This document shows, piece after piece, positions 45,658 through 55,236 of a stretch of 64,000 nucleotides of DNA. The notes beneath the pieces are model-generated. The model did no database searches, was not told the DNA's origin, and saw nothing but the letters and a program-made list of their open reading frames with translations. Both the position numbers and the translations under genes were made by a program. Numbering within the stretch: the stretch's first letter is position 1; every line of letters begins with the position of its first letter. Origin of the DNA: Pseudarthrobacter polychromogenes (GTDB lineage Bacteria > Actinomycetota > Actinomycetes > Actinomycetales > Micrococcaceae); the NCBI RefSeq assembly GCF_014644495.1, contig NZ_BMKU01000007.1, forward strand, positions 62,001-126,000, written 5' to 3'.

Positions 45658-46287
45658 ATGTTGGAGATAGCCGTCATCGAGGATCCCGCCGCGGCCGAGG
45701 CGTCGCTGGACCCGATCCGTACCCGGATCCTTCGCGAACTGGTGCAGCCGGCCTCGGCAACCCAGCTCGCGGTGCGGGTGGGCCTGCCGCGGCAGAAGGT
45801 CAACTACCACCTCAAGGCCCTGGAAAAGCACGGCCTGGTGGAGCTGGTGGAGGAGCGGCGCAAAGGCAACATGACCGAACGCATCCTCCAGGCCACAGCG
45901 TCGTCCTACCTGATCTCACCCCAGGCGCTGGCCTCGGTGTCCCCGGATCCGGGCCGCTTCTCAGGCCATTTTTCGGCGTTCTGGCTGCTGGCGCTTGCGG
46001 GCCGCATGGTCCAGGAGATGGGAAAGCTGATCGCCGGCGCGGCCGCTGCCCGCCAGAAGCTGGCCACCTTCGCGGTGGACGGTGAAGTCACGTTCCGGAC
46101 TGCGGCCGACCGCGCAGCGTTCGCCGAAGAGCTCGGCGTGGCGGTCACCCGGCTGGTGGACAAATACCACGCCGGCGACGCACCCCGCGGGCGCCGGCAC
46201 CGGCTGGTGGTGGCGCTGCACCCCGTTCTCAAACCGGCCAAAGAACCTACAGAAACCCCTTCAGGCAAGGAGCAGGGCAATGACTGA
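45658..46287 (+). CDS. ArsR-type winged-helix regulator
   Basis: A 209-aa regulator. The DNA-binding domain is residues ~12-65 (SLDPIRTRILRELVQPASATQLAVRVGLPRQKVNYHLKALEKHGLVELVEER). No metal-binding Cys cluster is seen. The C-terminal half is helical. It overlaps the SRPBCC gene by 8 bp. ArsR and SRPBCC/AHSA1 gene pairs are common in actinobacteria, with the regulator controlling the partner. Confidence 0.88.
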   Translation: MLEIAVIEDPAAAEASLDPIRTRILRELVQPASATQLAVRVGLPRQKVNYHLKALEKHGLVELVEERRKGNMTERILQATASSYLISPQALASVSPDPGRFSGHFSAFWLLALAGRMVQEMGKLIAGAAAARQKLATFAVDGEVTFRTAADRAAFAEELGVAVTRLVDKYHAGDAPRGRRHRLVVALHPVLKPAKEPTETPSGKEQGND

Positions 46288-46972
46288 CAACCGCAACTTC
46301 GACATCGTCTACGACACCGAACTTCCGGGCACGCCGGAGCGGGTCTGGGAGGCTGTGACCACCGGAACGCCCGCGTGGATGTTCCCTACGGACGGGTGGC
46401 CGGACGTCAAGACCGTCCAGGAGTATCCCACCCACCTGGTCTCCCGGATTGAGGGCCCGGACGGCTGGTTCAACCAGCTCGAGCATGTGCTGGAACCGCT
46501 CGACGGCGGCCGCGCCCGCCTGCACTATGTCCACAGCGGCATCTTCGCGGACAACTGGGATGAGCAGTACGACGGCGCCAGCCGCCACACGGAGTTCTAC
46601 CTCCACACCCTGGGCCAGTACCTGAAGCACTTCGACGGGCAGCCCGTGGTGTTCACGGACATCCAGGCGCCGGCAGCGTCCCAGGCTCCGGACGGCTTTG
46701 TGCGGCTTCGCAACGCGCTGGGGGTGGACTCCGCCGGGCAGGGTTCGCGGGTGGATTTAAAGCTCGACGGCGTGGGCCGGCTTTCGGGGGAAGTGGACTT
46801 CTCCAACGAGTACTTCCTGGGCCTGCGCACATCCGACGCCATGTACCGGTTCTTCGGCCGCAACGCCTGGGGCGCTCCGGTGGGGATGACCGTGCACGAT
46901 TTCAGCGGCACCGGGGACCCGGATGCCACGGCCAAGGCCTGGGGCGGCTTCCTGGAAAAGGCCTACGCGTAG
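46280..46972 (+). CDS. SRPBCC domain protein paired with ArsR regulator
   Basis: A 230-aa AHSA1-like protein. IVYDTELPGTPERVWEAVTTGTPAWMFP is the typical opening of the helix-grip fold and HTEFYLHTLGQYLKHFDGQP is the closing helix. A ~90-aa C-terminal extension repeats SRPBCC-like strands. AAGGAGCAGGGCA precedes the ATG. Coupled translation with the ArsR gene suggests shared control by the same ligand. Confidence 0.85.
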   Translation: MTDNRNFDIVYDTELPGTPERVWEAVTTGTPAWMFPTDGWPDVKTVQEYPTHLVSRIEGPDGWFNQLEHVLEPLDGGRARLHYVHSGIFADNWDEQYDGASRHTEFYLHTLGQYLKHFDGQPVVFTDIQAPAASQAPDGFVRLRNALGVDSAGQGSRVDLKLDGVGRLSGEVDFSNEYFLGLRTSDAMYRFFGRNAWGAPVGMTVHDFSGTGDPDATAKAWGGFLEKAYA

Positions 46973-46990
46973 GAGTCCGGGGCGTGGTGG

Positions 46991-47015
46991 CCGGCAGGGC
47001 ATGTTCTCCCGCCGG
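46991..47015. terminator. Hairpin between convergent SRPBCC and MocR genes
   Basis: CCGGC-A-GGG pairs with CCC-GCCGG (one bulged A) around an 8-nt loop. It fills the short gap between the two stops. Confidence 0.45.
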
Positions 47016-48551
47016 TCATGCGATGGCCACGGCTGGTGCGCTCTTCAGGGTCCGGCGGAGCTGCGGGGCGGCCTCGAGCCGGTCCTGCGCTGAACGCAGG
47101 GCCAGGACCGCGGCCTCGAGCTTGTCCGGCGGCAGGGTGAAGGGCACCCGGAGGTAGCGCTCGAAGGCGCCGCCTATCCCGAAGCGCGGGCCTGCCGCCA
47201 GCCGGATCCCGAAGTCGGGGGCGATGACGGTCAGCGCAGTGCTGATGGGAGCGGGCAGCCGGCACCATGCGGACAGACCGCCGGAAGGATAGGTCGCCTC
47301 CCACTCCGGCAGGTGGCCGGCAAGGAGTTCCAGGAGGGCAGCGCGGCTGTCCCGGAGGGCGGCAATCCGTGCCGGCAGCGGCTCGTCCAGGGCTCGGACC
47401 AGGTGCGCTGCGGCCAGCTGTTCCATGAGGGGGCCGCCGAGATCAAGTGAGGTCCGGGCCGCGGCAAACCGTTGGACCAGGTCCTCCGAGGCCCTGATCC
47501 AACCGGTGCGCAGCCCGCCCCAATGGGACTTGCTGAGCGAACCGATGGTCACCACTGCCGGACTGAACGCCGCGACGGGAGCGGTCTCCACGCCATCGAG
47601 GTTAAGCTCGCGCAGCGTCTCGTCCACCACCAGAACCGTTCCCGCGGCAGCAGCTGCCCGGACCAGGTGGCGGCGCTGGAGGTCGGGCATCAGCTGGCCT
47701 GTCGGATTGTGGAAATCGGGCACCACGTAGGCCAGCCGGGGCCGCTGCTGCTGCAGGACGGCCTGCAGGGCGGCCATGTCCCACGCCTGCGCAGCCCCGG
47801 CCAGGGCGCCGTGCGCACGGGCGCCGCGGGTGCCTGTCCCGGGACCGGCGGAGAATGCCACCGGGACCGGCCTGCAGCCGGCAGCCCGGATCGCGTCGAG
47901 GGCGTTGGGGTAGCTGGGATGCTCCACCAGTACGCGGTCCTGCCTGCCGGCCAGGGAGCGGAGGATGATGTTCAGGGCGTGCTGCGCCCCCGATGTCACC
48001 ATGATCTGGCCGGCGGTAGTGGGCGCCCCGGCCGCCGTGTAGCGCGCCGCAACTGCCTCCCGGAGCGGGAGCAGGCCCAAGGCGTCGTAGCCGAAGCCGG
48101 GGAGCAGAGCAGGCAGCTCGGTGAGGGCGGCGGCGAACGCACGGTGCACCACCTCGCCGCTGGCAGGAAGCGAGGCGTACGCGAGGTCGATCAGTCCTTC
48201 CGGAGCGGCGAGCCCGGGGGCGGTCAGCGCCGGATCGTTCCGCGCCGGTCCCGTGAAGAGCGTGGTGCCAGCCGGGGTGAGGCGCGGGATCCGCGTCCGG
48301 CTCCTGCTGCCCTGGCCGCCGGTCAGGAAGCCCTGCTCGCGGAGCAGCCCATAGGCGGCAGTCACCATGGTCCGGCTGACGCCCAGGGCTTCGGACAGGG
48401 CGCGCTCGCTGGGCAGCGCAGTGTCCAGGGCCACCCGGCCGTCGAGCACCAGCAGGCGTACGACGTCGGCCAGCTCGCGGTAGCCGGGCGTTGCGCCGGC
48501 GTTCCATTCGCCCAGGAGACGGGAAAGACCGGAGGCGGTGAGGGATGACAT
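47016..48551 (-). CDS. MocR family regulator (GntR winged helix fused to PLP aminotransferase domain)
   Basis: A 511-aa regulator. The GntR-type winged helix covers residues 20-85 (SERALSEALGVSRTMVTAAYGLLREQGF). A fold-type-I aminotransferase domain follows. The PLP lysine is Lys341 in IGSLSKSHWGGLRTGW, and DFHNPTGQ is also conserved. It is divergent from a YczE-type membrane protein, the arrangement known as YczR/YczE in other bacteria. It probably controls that gene through the repeats in the 61-bp gap. Confidence 0.92.
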   Translation of the reverse strand: MSSLTASGLSRLLGEWNAGATPGYRELADVVRLLVLDGRVALDTALPSERALSEALGVSRTMVTAAYGLLREQGFLTGGQGSRSRTRIPRLTPAGTTLFTGPARNDPALTAPGLAAPEGLIDLAYASLPASGEVVHRAFAAALTELPALLPGFGYDALGLLPLREAVAARYTAAGAPTTAGQIMVTSGAQHALNIILRSLAGRQDRVLVEHPSYPNALDAIRAAGCRPVPVAFSAGPGTGTRGARAHGALAGAAQAWDMAALQAVLQQQRPRLAYVVPDFHNPTGQLMPDLQRRHLVRAAAAAGTVLVVDETLRELNLDGVETAPVAAFSPAVVTIGSLSKSHWGGLRTGWIRASEDLVQRFAAARTSLDLGGPLMEQLAAAHLVRALDEPLPARIAALRDSRAALLELLAGHLPEWEATYPSGGLSAWCRLPAPISTALTVIAPDFGIRLAAGPRFGIGGAFERYLRVPFTLPPDKLEAAVLALRSAQDRLEAAPQLRRTLKSAPAVAIA

Positions 48552-48552
48552 C

Positions 48553-48596
48553 AGGCCAGTATCTCAAACTGGCTATGTAATTCAAGGCCAGTTTTC
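48553..48596. promoter_or_regulatory. MocR operator repeats
   Basis: AGGCCAGTATCT (48553) and AGGCCAGTTTTC (48585) are direct repeats 32 bp apart. An inverted half-site ACTGGC lies between them (48568-48573). Direct repeats with an added inverted half are typical MocR-family targets. The array fills the gap between the two divergent starts. Confidence 0.65.
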
Positions 48597-48612
48597 TGCC
48601 AGAGTCGTCTTC

Positions 48613-49269
48613 ATGTTGACCCGCAGACTCCTCCAGCTCTTTACCGGCCTCGCCATGTACGGCGTCTCGCTGGCCATGTTCATCCGTGCAGGACTGGGCC
48701 TGGACCCCTGGGACGTCTTCCACCAGGGCGTGGCCGGCAGGACAGGGCTCAGCATCGGCGTGGTGGTCATCATCGTGAGTTTCCTGGTGCTTCTGCTCTG
48801 GATTCCGCTGCGCCAGTGGCCCGGCTTCGGCACATTGTGCAACGCCATCCTGGTTGGCGTGTTCGCGGACATTGGCCTAGCCCTGATTCCGGCCGTGACC
48901 CATCTGGGCGGGCAGATCTGCATGCTCGGCGGCGCGGTGCTGCTGAACGGCATCGCTTCAGCCTGCTACATCGGTGCCCGGTTTGGGCCCGGCGCCCGCG
49001 ACGGGCTGATGACGGGCCTGGCCAGGCGCACCGGCTGGTCCGTCAGGTGGTCCCGCACGCTGATCGAGGTAGTGGTCCTGGCTGTCGGGTGGTTCCTGGG
49101 CGGCTCGGTGGGCGTGGGCACCGTTGTCTACGCCCTCGCCATCGGACCCCTGGTCCAGCTGCTGCTCCCGCTGTTCATGGTGCCGGCGTCACGCCGCGCA
49201 GACATCGCTTCACCGGGAGGCAGCAGCCCCGGAACTCCTGCGCCGGCATCCCTGGCCGGCAACAGCTGA
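48613..49269 (+). CDS. YczE/YitT-type integral membrane protein
   Basis: A 218-aa membrane protein with five or more helices. RLLQLFTGLAMYGVSLAMFIRAGLGLDPWDVFHQG, GTLCNAILVGVFAD and GPGARDGLMTGLARRTGWSVRWSRTLIEV are the YczE family signature. The transport or signalling role of YczE is unknown. The start at 48613 (MLTRRLLQL) fits the family; the frame opens earlier, in the operator region. It is under the divergent MocR regulator. Confidence 0.88.
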   Translation: MLTRRLLQLFTGLAMYGVSLAMFIRAGLGLDPWDVFHQGVAGRTGLSIGVVVIIVSFLVLLLWIPLRQWPGFGTLCNAILVGVFADIGLALIPAVTHLGGQICMLGGAVLLNGIASACYIGARFGPGARDGLMTGLARRTGWSVRWSRTLIEVVVLAVGWFLGGSVGVGTVVYALAIGPLVQLLLPLFMVPASRRADIASPGGSSPGTPAPASLAGNS

Positions 49270-49285
49270 GGCACCAAACGGTGGC

Positions 49286-50122
49286 CTACCCCTGGGCCGG
49301 CAGCGGCTGGCACTGGGGGCAGAAGTAGATGTCCCGTTCCTCGTCGCCGTTCAGCTTGCCCAGCACGCCGCGGCGGATGGGCGTCCCGCACTTCAGGCAG
49401 GGCTGGTGTTCCCGGCGGTAGACCCAGTAGCCGGGCCGCCCCGCCATCCGGCCGACCGGCATGCCGCGGGCGTTGAGGATGGTGACGCGGCGGCCCGGGC
49501 CCAGGTTGACCTCCAGGAGCTGTTTGGCGTCCGTCATCATGGTCCGCACATCCTGGACCGCCGAGACCGGGGAGGCAGGGTGCACGCCGGACAGGAAGCA
49601 TGTTTCGCAGCGGTAGATGTTGCCGATCCCGGCCAGGTTGCGCTGGTCCAGCAGCGCCACGCCGATGGGGACGTCCGGGGCGGAACGGACCCGCCGCTCC
49701 GCCTCGTCCAGGTCCCAGTCCGGCCCCAGCAGGTCCGGTCCCAGGAAACCCACGATGGAGTCCTCGCTGGCGGTGGCAACGACCTCAACAATCCCCAAGG
49801 AAAATCCGACGGCGTCCGCTGCGGCGGTACGCAGCACGCACCGGGCTGTGTAGCCAGGTTTCCGCCACCTTCCGCCGGGCGGGTACACCTGCCAGGTTCC
49901 CTCCATTTTCAGGTGCGAATGGATGGTGAGCTTTTTGTCGTCGGGCCCCACCACGCGCATCAGCAGGTGCTTGCCGCGGGGCACCACCTCCGCAACGGTC
50001 CAGCCGGCAAGGTTGAGGGTGGCAAAGCGGGGCACGCGGAAATCGGAAGCAAGGAGCTTTTGTCCTTGCAGGGCCTGGTGCAGCTGGTTGGCTGCCCGCC
50101 AGACGGAATCGCCCTCAGGCAC
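49286..50122 (-). CDS. nei: Fpg/Nei family DNA glycosylase-AP lyase
   Basis: A 278-aa base-excision repair enzyme. After the GTG start comes PEGDSV, in which Pro is the Schiff-base nucleophile and Glu the acid; PEGD marks the Nei (endonuclease VIII) branch. GKHLLMRV carries the conserved Lys. GNIYRCE is the H2TH region, and the zinc finger is CLKC...CPQC near the C-terminus. It removes oxidised pyrimidines or related lesions. It overlaps the lhr stop by 8 bp, so repair glycosylase and helicase are co-translated. Confidence 0.93.
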   Translation of the reverse strand: MPEGDSVWRAANQLHQALQGQKLLASDFRVPRFATLNLAGWTVAEVVPRGKHLLMRVVGPDDKKLTIHSHLKMEGTWQVYPPGGRWRKPGYTARCVLRTAAADAVGFSLGIVEVVATASEDSIVGFLGPDLLGPDWDLDEAERRVRSAPDVPIGVALLDQRNLAGIGNIYRCETCFLSGVHPASPVSAVQDVRTMMTDAKQLLEVNLGPGRRVTILNARGMPVGRMAGRPGYWVYRREHQPCLKCGTPIRRGVLGKLNGDEERDIYFCPQCQPLPAQG

Positions 50123-53100
50123 GGATCCTCAGTCCTTTCGGGGTGGAATAGGCGCCGGCCGAGCTCAGCGCGGCAGCTATAGGGGTATCCAAAATGCCGT
50201 GCCCGTTTACCTTCTCCATGATCAGTTTGTCCACGGCTCCCCGGGTCACCACGCCCACCAGTGCCGCGCCGGCGGCCGAGAGGACGGCTTCATCGCCGCT
50301 GAAGGCCAGCAGTGTCTTGCCGCCCCGCTCCACGTAAAGGACCAGCGCCCCGTCCACCAGCACCACCAGGGCACCTGCCTTCCGCCCGGGACGGTGCCCA
50401 GTACCGGCGTCGTCCTGGAGGGCCGGCCAGGGGAGGGCCGCTCCGTACGGGTTGGCAGGGTCCGTTGCTGCAAGCGCGAGGGCAACGGGTTCGGGCCGGG
50501 CGAGCTGCGTGTCCTCCGAGTAGGAACGAAGCCGGTCAACAGTGGCCGGAACGGCGAACTGGGCCGCACCCAAATGCTCGATGAAGTAGCCGCGCCGGCA
50601 GCGTCCGGCTTCCTCCAGCCTCGCGAGGACCTTGTACATGAGGCCGAAGCCGCCCAGGATCTGTTCCGCCATCACGGACCCCCTGGTGACCACGCCGTAG
50701 CGGTCCAGCAGGAGTTCAGCCGTGGCACGGGCGTGGATGGTGGGGTCCAGTTCCGGTTGCGGCAGGGCAGACCAGCGGCCGGCGGCCATCGGGGGAGTTG
50801 ACGCACCTCCGGCCGACGCGCTGTACCTGCCGCCCGCCAGGCCTGGCGATCCCATGAGCCCGCTCCCGTGGGAACGGCCCAGCCTGCTGAGCCGGGGTGC
50901 CCTGGCGCGGGGTGCGCGGGCCACCTGCCGGTGCGCGGTGTGGCCACCGGCGATCAGCGCGCGGACCGGGGCGAACGTATCCCCGGTGATCCGGCCCGCC
51001 CATGCCAGGTCCCAGAGTGCCGTCACCACTTCCTGGTCGCTGAGGACGGCATCCATGCCCCCGGCGACGTCCGTCAGCTGCCTGAAGAAGTAGCCGCCGC
51101 CGTTGTTGCGAAGGTGCTCCAGGAGGCGCTGCTGCGCATCCCCGGGTTCGTATTCGATGGCAGGATTCAGCGTCAGTTCGGCGGAGTCGGCAAGGTGGAG
51201 GCTGATCCAGCCGTCGTTTCCCGGCAGGGCTCCGGCGCCTGACCACAGCACCTCCCCGGCGGCCATCAGTTCATCCAGCATGGCCGGCTGGTAGTTGGAG
51301 ACCCTGCCGGCAAGGACCAGCGGTTCCCAGGCCGACGCCGGAATGGGGACCCCGGAAAGCTGGTCGACGGCGGTGATGATGCCGTCCAGCCCCCGCAGCG
51401 ACGGCTGGCCGCGCCCTCCGCCGGGTGTCCTGACATGCTGCCAGGCGGGCAGGAAGCGCCCGTAGGCTGCCGCGTCCACCGGTTCCACTTCCGCGCGGAG
51501 GGCTGCCAGCGAACGACGGCGGAGCTTGCGCAGGACCTCGGCGTCGCACCATTCGCTGACCACCGTGTGCGGGGAAAGGCTGGGCGCGGGTGGTTCACTT
51601 GCCGGCGGGCTTTCCTCCGGTTCAGTGCCGTCTCCGGCGGCACCACCGGTGGTGTTTGGGGCGGTTTCCGGTGGCCCTGCATGCGGCCGGAACTCGCCCT
51701 CCACCGCACGCCCGTCTGCTGCCAGGCGTTTCAGGGCAGTGCTTACCACTGCCACGCCCAAGCCAAGCCGTGCTGCTGCCTCGGCCGCGGTAAAGGGTCC
51801 GTGCGTGCGGGCATACCGCGAAACCAGATCGCTGAGGGGATCCGCGACGGGTTCGATGAATGCGAGCGGGACCCCCATGGGCAGCGGAACGCCTATCGCA
51901 TCCCGCAGCCGCGCGGCATCCTCCACAGCCGCAAAGCGTTCCGCGCCGCCGATGTTCACCTTGATGGCACGGTTGGCGCGCTGAAGGGCCACCAGGTGGG
52001 CGGTGGCCTCCGCCGGTTGGGCGTGCCCGGCGTCCACCGGGCTTTCAACGTGACCGGTTTCCTCAGAGGCACTGGTGTCCGCAGTGCCCACCCCGGGGAC
52101 GCCGGGTGGCTGGCTCGCCCCGTCTGGTTCCAGCCTGGCGGCCACCTCCTCGGGCGCCAGGGGGCCAAGCAGCCGCAGCAGGTCCGCCACTCCTTCCATG
52201 CCCCGCACCCGCCGGTCCGGCGCCAGCCGCTGCAGCTCGCGCTCGGTGGCCCCGATGACCTTGGCGTCCAGCAGTTCGCGCAGCTCAACGCGCCCCAGCA
52301 GCTCGTTAAGGAGCGTGGAATCAAGGGCCAGTGCGGCGGCACGGCGCTCCGCGAGAGGAGAGTCGCCTTCGTACAGGAACTGCGCCACGTACCCGAACAG
52401 GAGGGACTTGGCGAACGGGGACGGCTGGGACGTGGTGGTCTGGACGATCCTCAGCTCGCGCCGCTCAACGGACGCCGCGATGTCCTTCAACGCCGGGAGG
52501 TCGTAGACGTCCTGCAGGCATTCACGGACGGTTTCCAGCACGATGGGAAAGGTTGGGTACTTCCGGGCGACGTCGAGCAGCTGGGCGGACCGCTGCCGCT
52601 GCTGCCACAGCGGCTGCCGCTTGCCCGGGGTCTGCCGGGGCAGCAGCAGCGCCCGTGCGGAACACTCCCGGAACCTCGATGCGAAGAGGGCACTGCCGCC
52701 CACCTCGGCCGTGACGATCTGCTCCAGTTCCTCGGGATCGAAGAGGAAAAGCTCCGCCCCCGGCGGTTCGTCCTCCATCATGGGCACGCGCAGCACAATC
52801 CCGTCGTCCGCAGCCATCGCTGAGCCGTCCAGGCCGTACCTCTGGTGCAGGCGCTGCCCGACGGCCAGGGCCCAGGGAGCATGCACCGGCATCCCGAACG
52901 GGCTGTGCAGGATGACGCGCCAGTCGCCCAGTTCGTCGTGGAACCGCTCCACCACCAGCGTGGTGTCACTGGGCACCACCTCGGTGGCCAGCTTCTGCTC
53001 GGTGAGGTACTGGATCAGGTTGTTCGCAGCGAACTCGTCAAGGCCGCTGGCTTTGCACCGCTCGGTGGCAGGGCCGGCGTCGGACGCCGAGAGTTCGCGG

Positions 53101-55184
53101 ACGAACGCGCCAAGGGCACGGCCCAGGTCCACGGGCCGGCCGAGCGAATCGCCCTTCCAGAAAGGCAGCTTGCCTGGCTGGCCGAAGGCGGGTGAGACCA
53201 GCACGCGGTCATGGGTGATGTCTTCGATCTTCCAGCTGGTGGCGCCCAGCGCAAAAACGTCCCCCACCCGGGATTCGTAGACCATCTCCTCGTCCAGCTC
53301 GCCGACCCGCCGGCCACCCTTGGGAGCGGGCGCCGGTTCGCCATCCGTGGCGGGGGAGGCTGATCCTTCCACCTCCGTGCCGATGATGTACACACCGAAA
53401 AGCCCGCGGTCGGGAATGGTCCCGCCGGAGGTCACCGCCAAGCGCTGCGCGCCCGGCCGGCCCTCGATGGTGCCAGCGTTGCGGTCCCAGATGATCCGTG
53501 GGCGGAGTTCGGCGAATTCGTCGGACGGGTAGCGTCCGGCCAGCAGGTCCAGAGTGGCTTCGAACGCTGAGCGGGGGAGTGACGCGAAGGGCGCCGAGCG
53601 CCGCACGGTGGCAAACCAGTCCTCGACGTCGATGCTGCCCAACGCGGTGGCGGCAACGGTCTGCTGGGCCAGGATGTCCAGCGGGTTGGCGGGGATGCTG
53701 AGGCGCTCGATCTTCCCGCCGAGCATCCGCTCCACCGTGATGGCGGTGTGCACGAGGTCCGCCCGGTGCTTCGGGAAGAGGACGCCCTGCGAGACTTCGC
53801 CCACCTGGTGCCCTGCCCGGCCCACCCGCTGCAGGCCGCTGGCCACGGACGGCGGCGATTCCACCTGCACCACCAGGTCCACGGCGCCCATGTCGATGCC
53901 GAGCTCCAGGGAGGACGTGGCCACCACGCACCGCAACCGGCCGGATTTCAGGTCGTCCTCGATGAGCGCCCGCTGGTCCTTCGAAACGGAGCCGTGGTGC
54001 GCGCGGGCCAGCACCGGATCTGCCCCCGCAGAGCTTCCAGCCTGCGCCATCATGTGCGCCGGGGTTGCGGTGGAGGCGGGAACGCCGGGCGCCGCTGCCT
54101 GCTGGGCCGGGTCATCCCAGCCGCCGCCGGCCGCCACCAGCTGCCGCTCCGCGTAAATCTCGTTGAGCCTGGCCGTAAGGCGCTCCGAGAGGCGGCGGGA
54201 GTTAGCGAACACGATGGTGGACTGGTTGGCCAGCACCAGGTCCACGATCTTCTCTTCCACGTGCGGCCAGATCGATGCCTGCGGCTGGAGTCCGGAGGCG
54301 GGGCCGGAGTCGAAAGCCCCCGCGGCGCCCTGGAGGTCGGACATGTCCTCCACCGGGACCGAGACGGTGAGGTCCCAGTTCTTCCTGGCAGGAGGGGCGA
54401 CAATCTCCACCGGTGCTGAACCCGCCAGGAACTGCGCCACGAGTTCCTTGGGTTCCACGGTGGCGGACAGTCCGATCCGCTGGGCCGGCTTGGGCAGGAG
54501 GGCATCCAGCCGCTCGAGGGAGACCGCCAGATGGGCGCCGCGTTTGGTCCCGGCCACGGCGTGGACTTCATCAATGATGATGGTGTCCACTTCGGTCAGC
54601 GTTTCCCGCGCCTTGGACGTGAGCATGAGGAACAGGGATTCCGGGGTGGTGATGAGGATATCCGGCGGGTTGCTCAGCAGTGCGCGGCGGTCAGCAGTGG
54701 TGGTGTCCCCGGAGCGGACGCCCACGGTGGTCAGCGGTGCCGGCAGCCCAAGGCGCTTGGCGGTCTGGGTGATGCCGATCAGCGGGGAACGGAGGTTCCG
54801 TTCCACGTCCACACCCAGGGCCTTCAGGGGTGAAATGTACAGGACCCGGGTCTTGCGCTTCGGTGCCCGGGAACGCTTGCCTTTCGCTGCGGCCGTGGAG
54901 TTTCCCGCAACTCCGGCAGCAACCGGTGCTTCCGGTGCTTCCGCGGAGGAAGCCACGAGCAGCCGGTCCAGCGCCCAGAGGAAGGCGGCGAGGGTTTTTC
55001 CGGAGCCGGTTGGCGCCACCACAAGGGCGTGTGAACCCGAGGAAATCGCATGCCAGGCGCCCTCCTGCGCGGGCGTTGGCTCTGAAAAAGCGCCGAGGAA
55101 CCAGTCCCGCGTGGGCCTGCTGAACTGGGCCATGGTGCTGGCGCCGGTGCCCTTTCCGCTGGTGGGGGCCTCTTCCTCGATCAT
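50115..55184 (-). CDS. lhr: Large ATP-dependent DNA helicase Lhr
   Basis: A 1689-aa superfamily-2 helicase. Walker A is APTGSGKT (57-64), the DEVH box is at 205-208, and the SATVEPKEL motif follows. Motifs V/VI are SSLELGIDMGAVD and QRVGRAGH. A winged-helix and Lhr-core region follows, then a long C-terminal domain of the bacterial Lhr-CTD type. Low-complexity Ala/Pro/Glu linkers (near 90-110 and 1150-1260) make it longer than the usual ~1500. Lhr unwinds 3'-tailed DNA and RNA:DNA in DNA repair. The ATG at 55184 has GGAGG just before it; MAQFSRPTRDW at 55133 is an alternative start. Confidence 0.95.
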   Translation of the reverse strand: MIEEEAPTSGKGTGASTMAQFSRPTRDWFLGAFSEPTPAQEGAWHAISSGSHALVVAPTGSGKTLAAFLWALDRLLVASSAEAPEAPVAAGVAGNSTAAAKGKRSRAPKRKTRVLYISPLKALGVDVERNLRSPLIGITQTAKRLGLPAPLTTVGVRSGDTTTADRRALLSNPPDILITTPESLFLMLTSKARETLTEVDTIIIDEVHAVAGTKRGAHLAVSLERLDALLPKPAQRIGLSATVEPKELVAQFLAGSAPVEIVAPPARKNWDLTVSVPVEDMSDLQGAAGAFDSGPASGLQPQASIWPHVEEKIVDLVLANQSTIVFANSRRLSERLTARLNEIYAERQLVAAGGGWDDPAQQAAAPGVPASTATPAHMMAQAGSSAGADPVLARAHHGSVSKDQRALIEDDLKSGRLRCVVATSSLELGIDMGAVDLVVQVESPPSVASGLQRVGRAGHQVGEVSQGVLFPKHRADLVHTAITVERMLGGKIERLSIPANPLDILAQQTVAATALGSIDVEDWFATVRRSAPFASLPRSAFEATLDLLAGRYPSDEFAELRPRIIWDRNAGTIEGRPGAQRLAVTSGGTIPDRGLFGVYIIGTEVEGSASPATDGEPAPAPKGGRRVGELDEEMVYESRVGDVFALGATSWKIEDITHDRVLVSPAFGQPGKLPFWKGDSLGRPVDLGRALGAFVRELSASDAGPATERCKASGLDEFAANNLIQYLTEQKLATEVVPSDTTLVVERFHDELGDWRVILHSPFGMPVHAPWALAVGQRLHQRYGLDGSAMAADDGIVLRVPMMEDEPPGAELFLFDPEELEQIVTAEVGGSALFASRFRECSARALLLPRQTPGKRQPLWQQRQRSAQLLDVARKYPTFPIVLETVRECLQDVYDLPALKDIAASVERRELRIVQTTTSQPSPFAKSLLFGYVAQFLYEGDSPLAERRAAALALDSTLLNELLGRVELRELLDAKVIGATERELQRLAPDRRVRGMEGVADLLRLLGPLAPEEVAARLEPDGASQPPGVPGVGTADTSASEETGHVESPVDAGHAQPAEATAHLVALQRANRAIKVNIGGAERFAAVEDAARLRDAIGVPLPMGVPLAFIEPVADPLSDLVSRYARTHGPFTAAEAAARLGLGVAVVSTALKRLAADGRAVEGEFRPHAGPPETAPNTTGGAAGDGTEPEESPPASEPPAPSLSPHTVVSEWCDAEVLRKLRRRSLAALRAEVEPVDAAAYGRFLPAWQHVRTPGGGRGQPSLRGLDGIITAVDQLSGVPIPASAWEPLVLAGRVSNYQPAMLDELMAAGEVLWSGAGALPGNDGWISLHLADSAELTLNPAIEYEPGDAQQRLLEHLRNNGGGYFFRQLTDVAGGMDAVLSDQEVVTALWDLAWAGRITGDTFAPVRALIAGGHTAHRQVARAPRARAPRLSRLGRSHGSGLMGSPGLAGGRYSASAGGASTPPMAAGRWSALPQPELDPTIHARATAELLLDRYGVVTRGSVMAEQILGGFGLMYKVLARLEEAGRCRRGYFIEHLGAAQFAVPATVDRLRSYSEDTQLARPEPVALALAATDPANPYGAALPWPALQDDAGTGHRPGRKAGALVVLVDGALVLYVERGGKTLLAFSGDEAVLSAAGAALVGVVTRGAVDKLIMEKVNGHGILDTPIAAALSSAGAYSTPKGLRIRA

Positions 55185-55236
55185 GCCTCCATCATGCCCC
55201 AAGGCACCGACACTGATGCCGGCCGCCTGCCCGGGT

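Noticed and set aside
51435-52823. 462-codon plus-strand frame inside lhr
   Set aside because: It lies wholly opposite the conserved Lhr C-terminal domain and has no recognisable domain.
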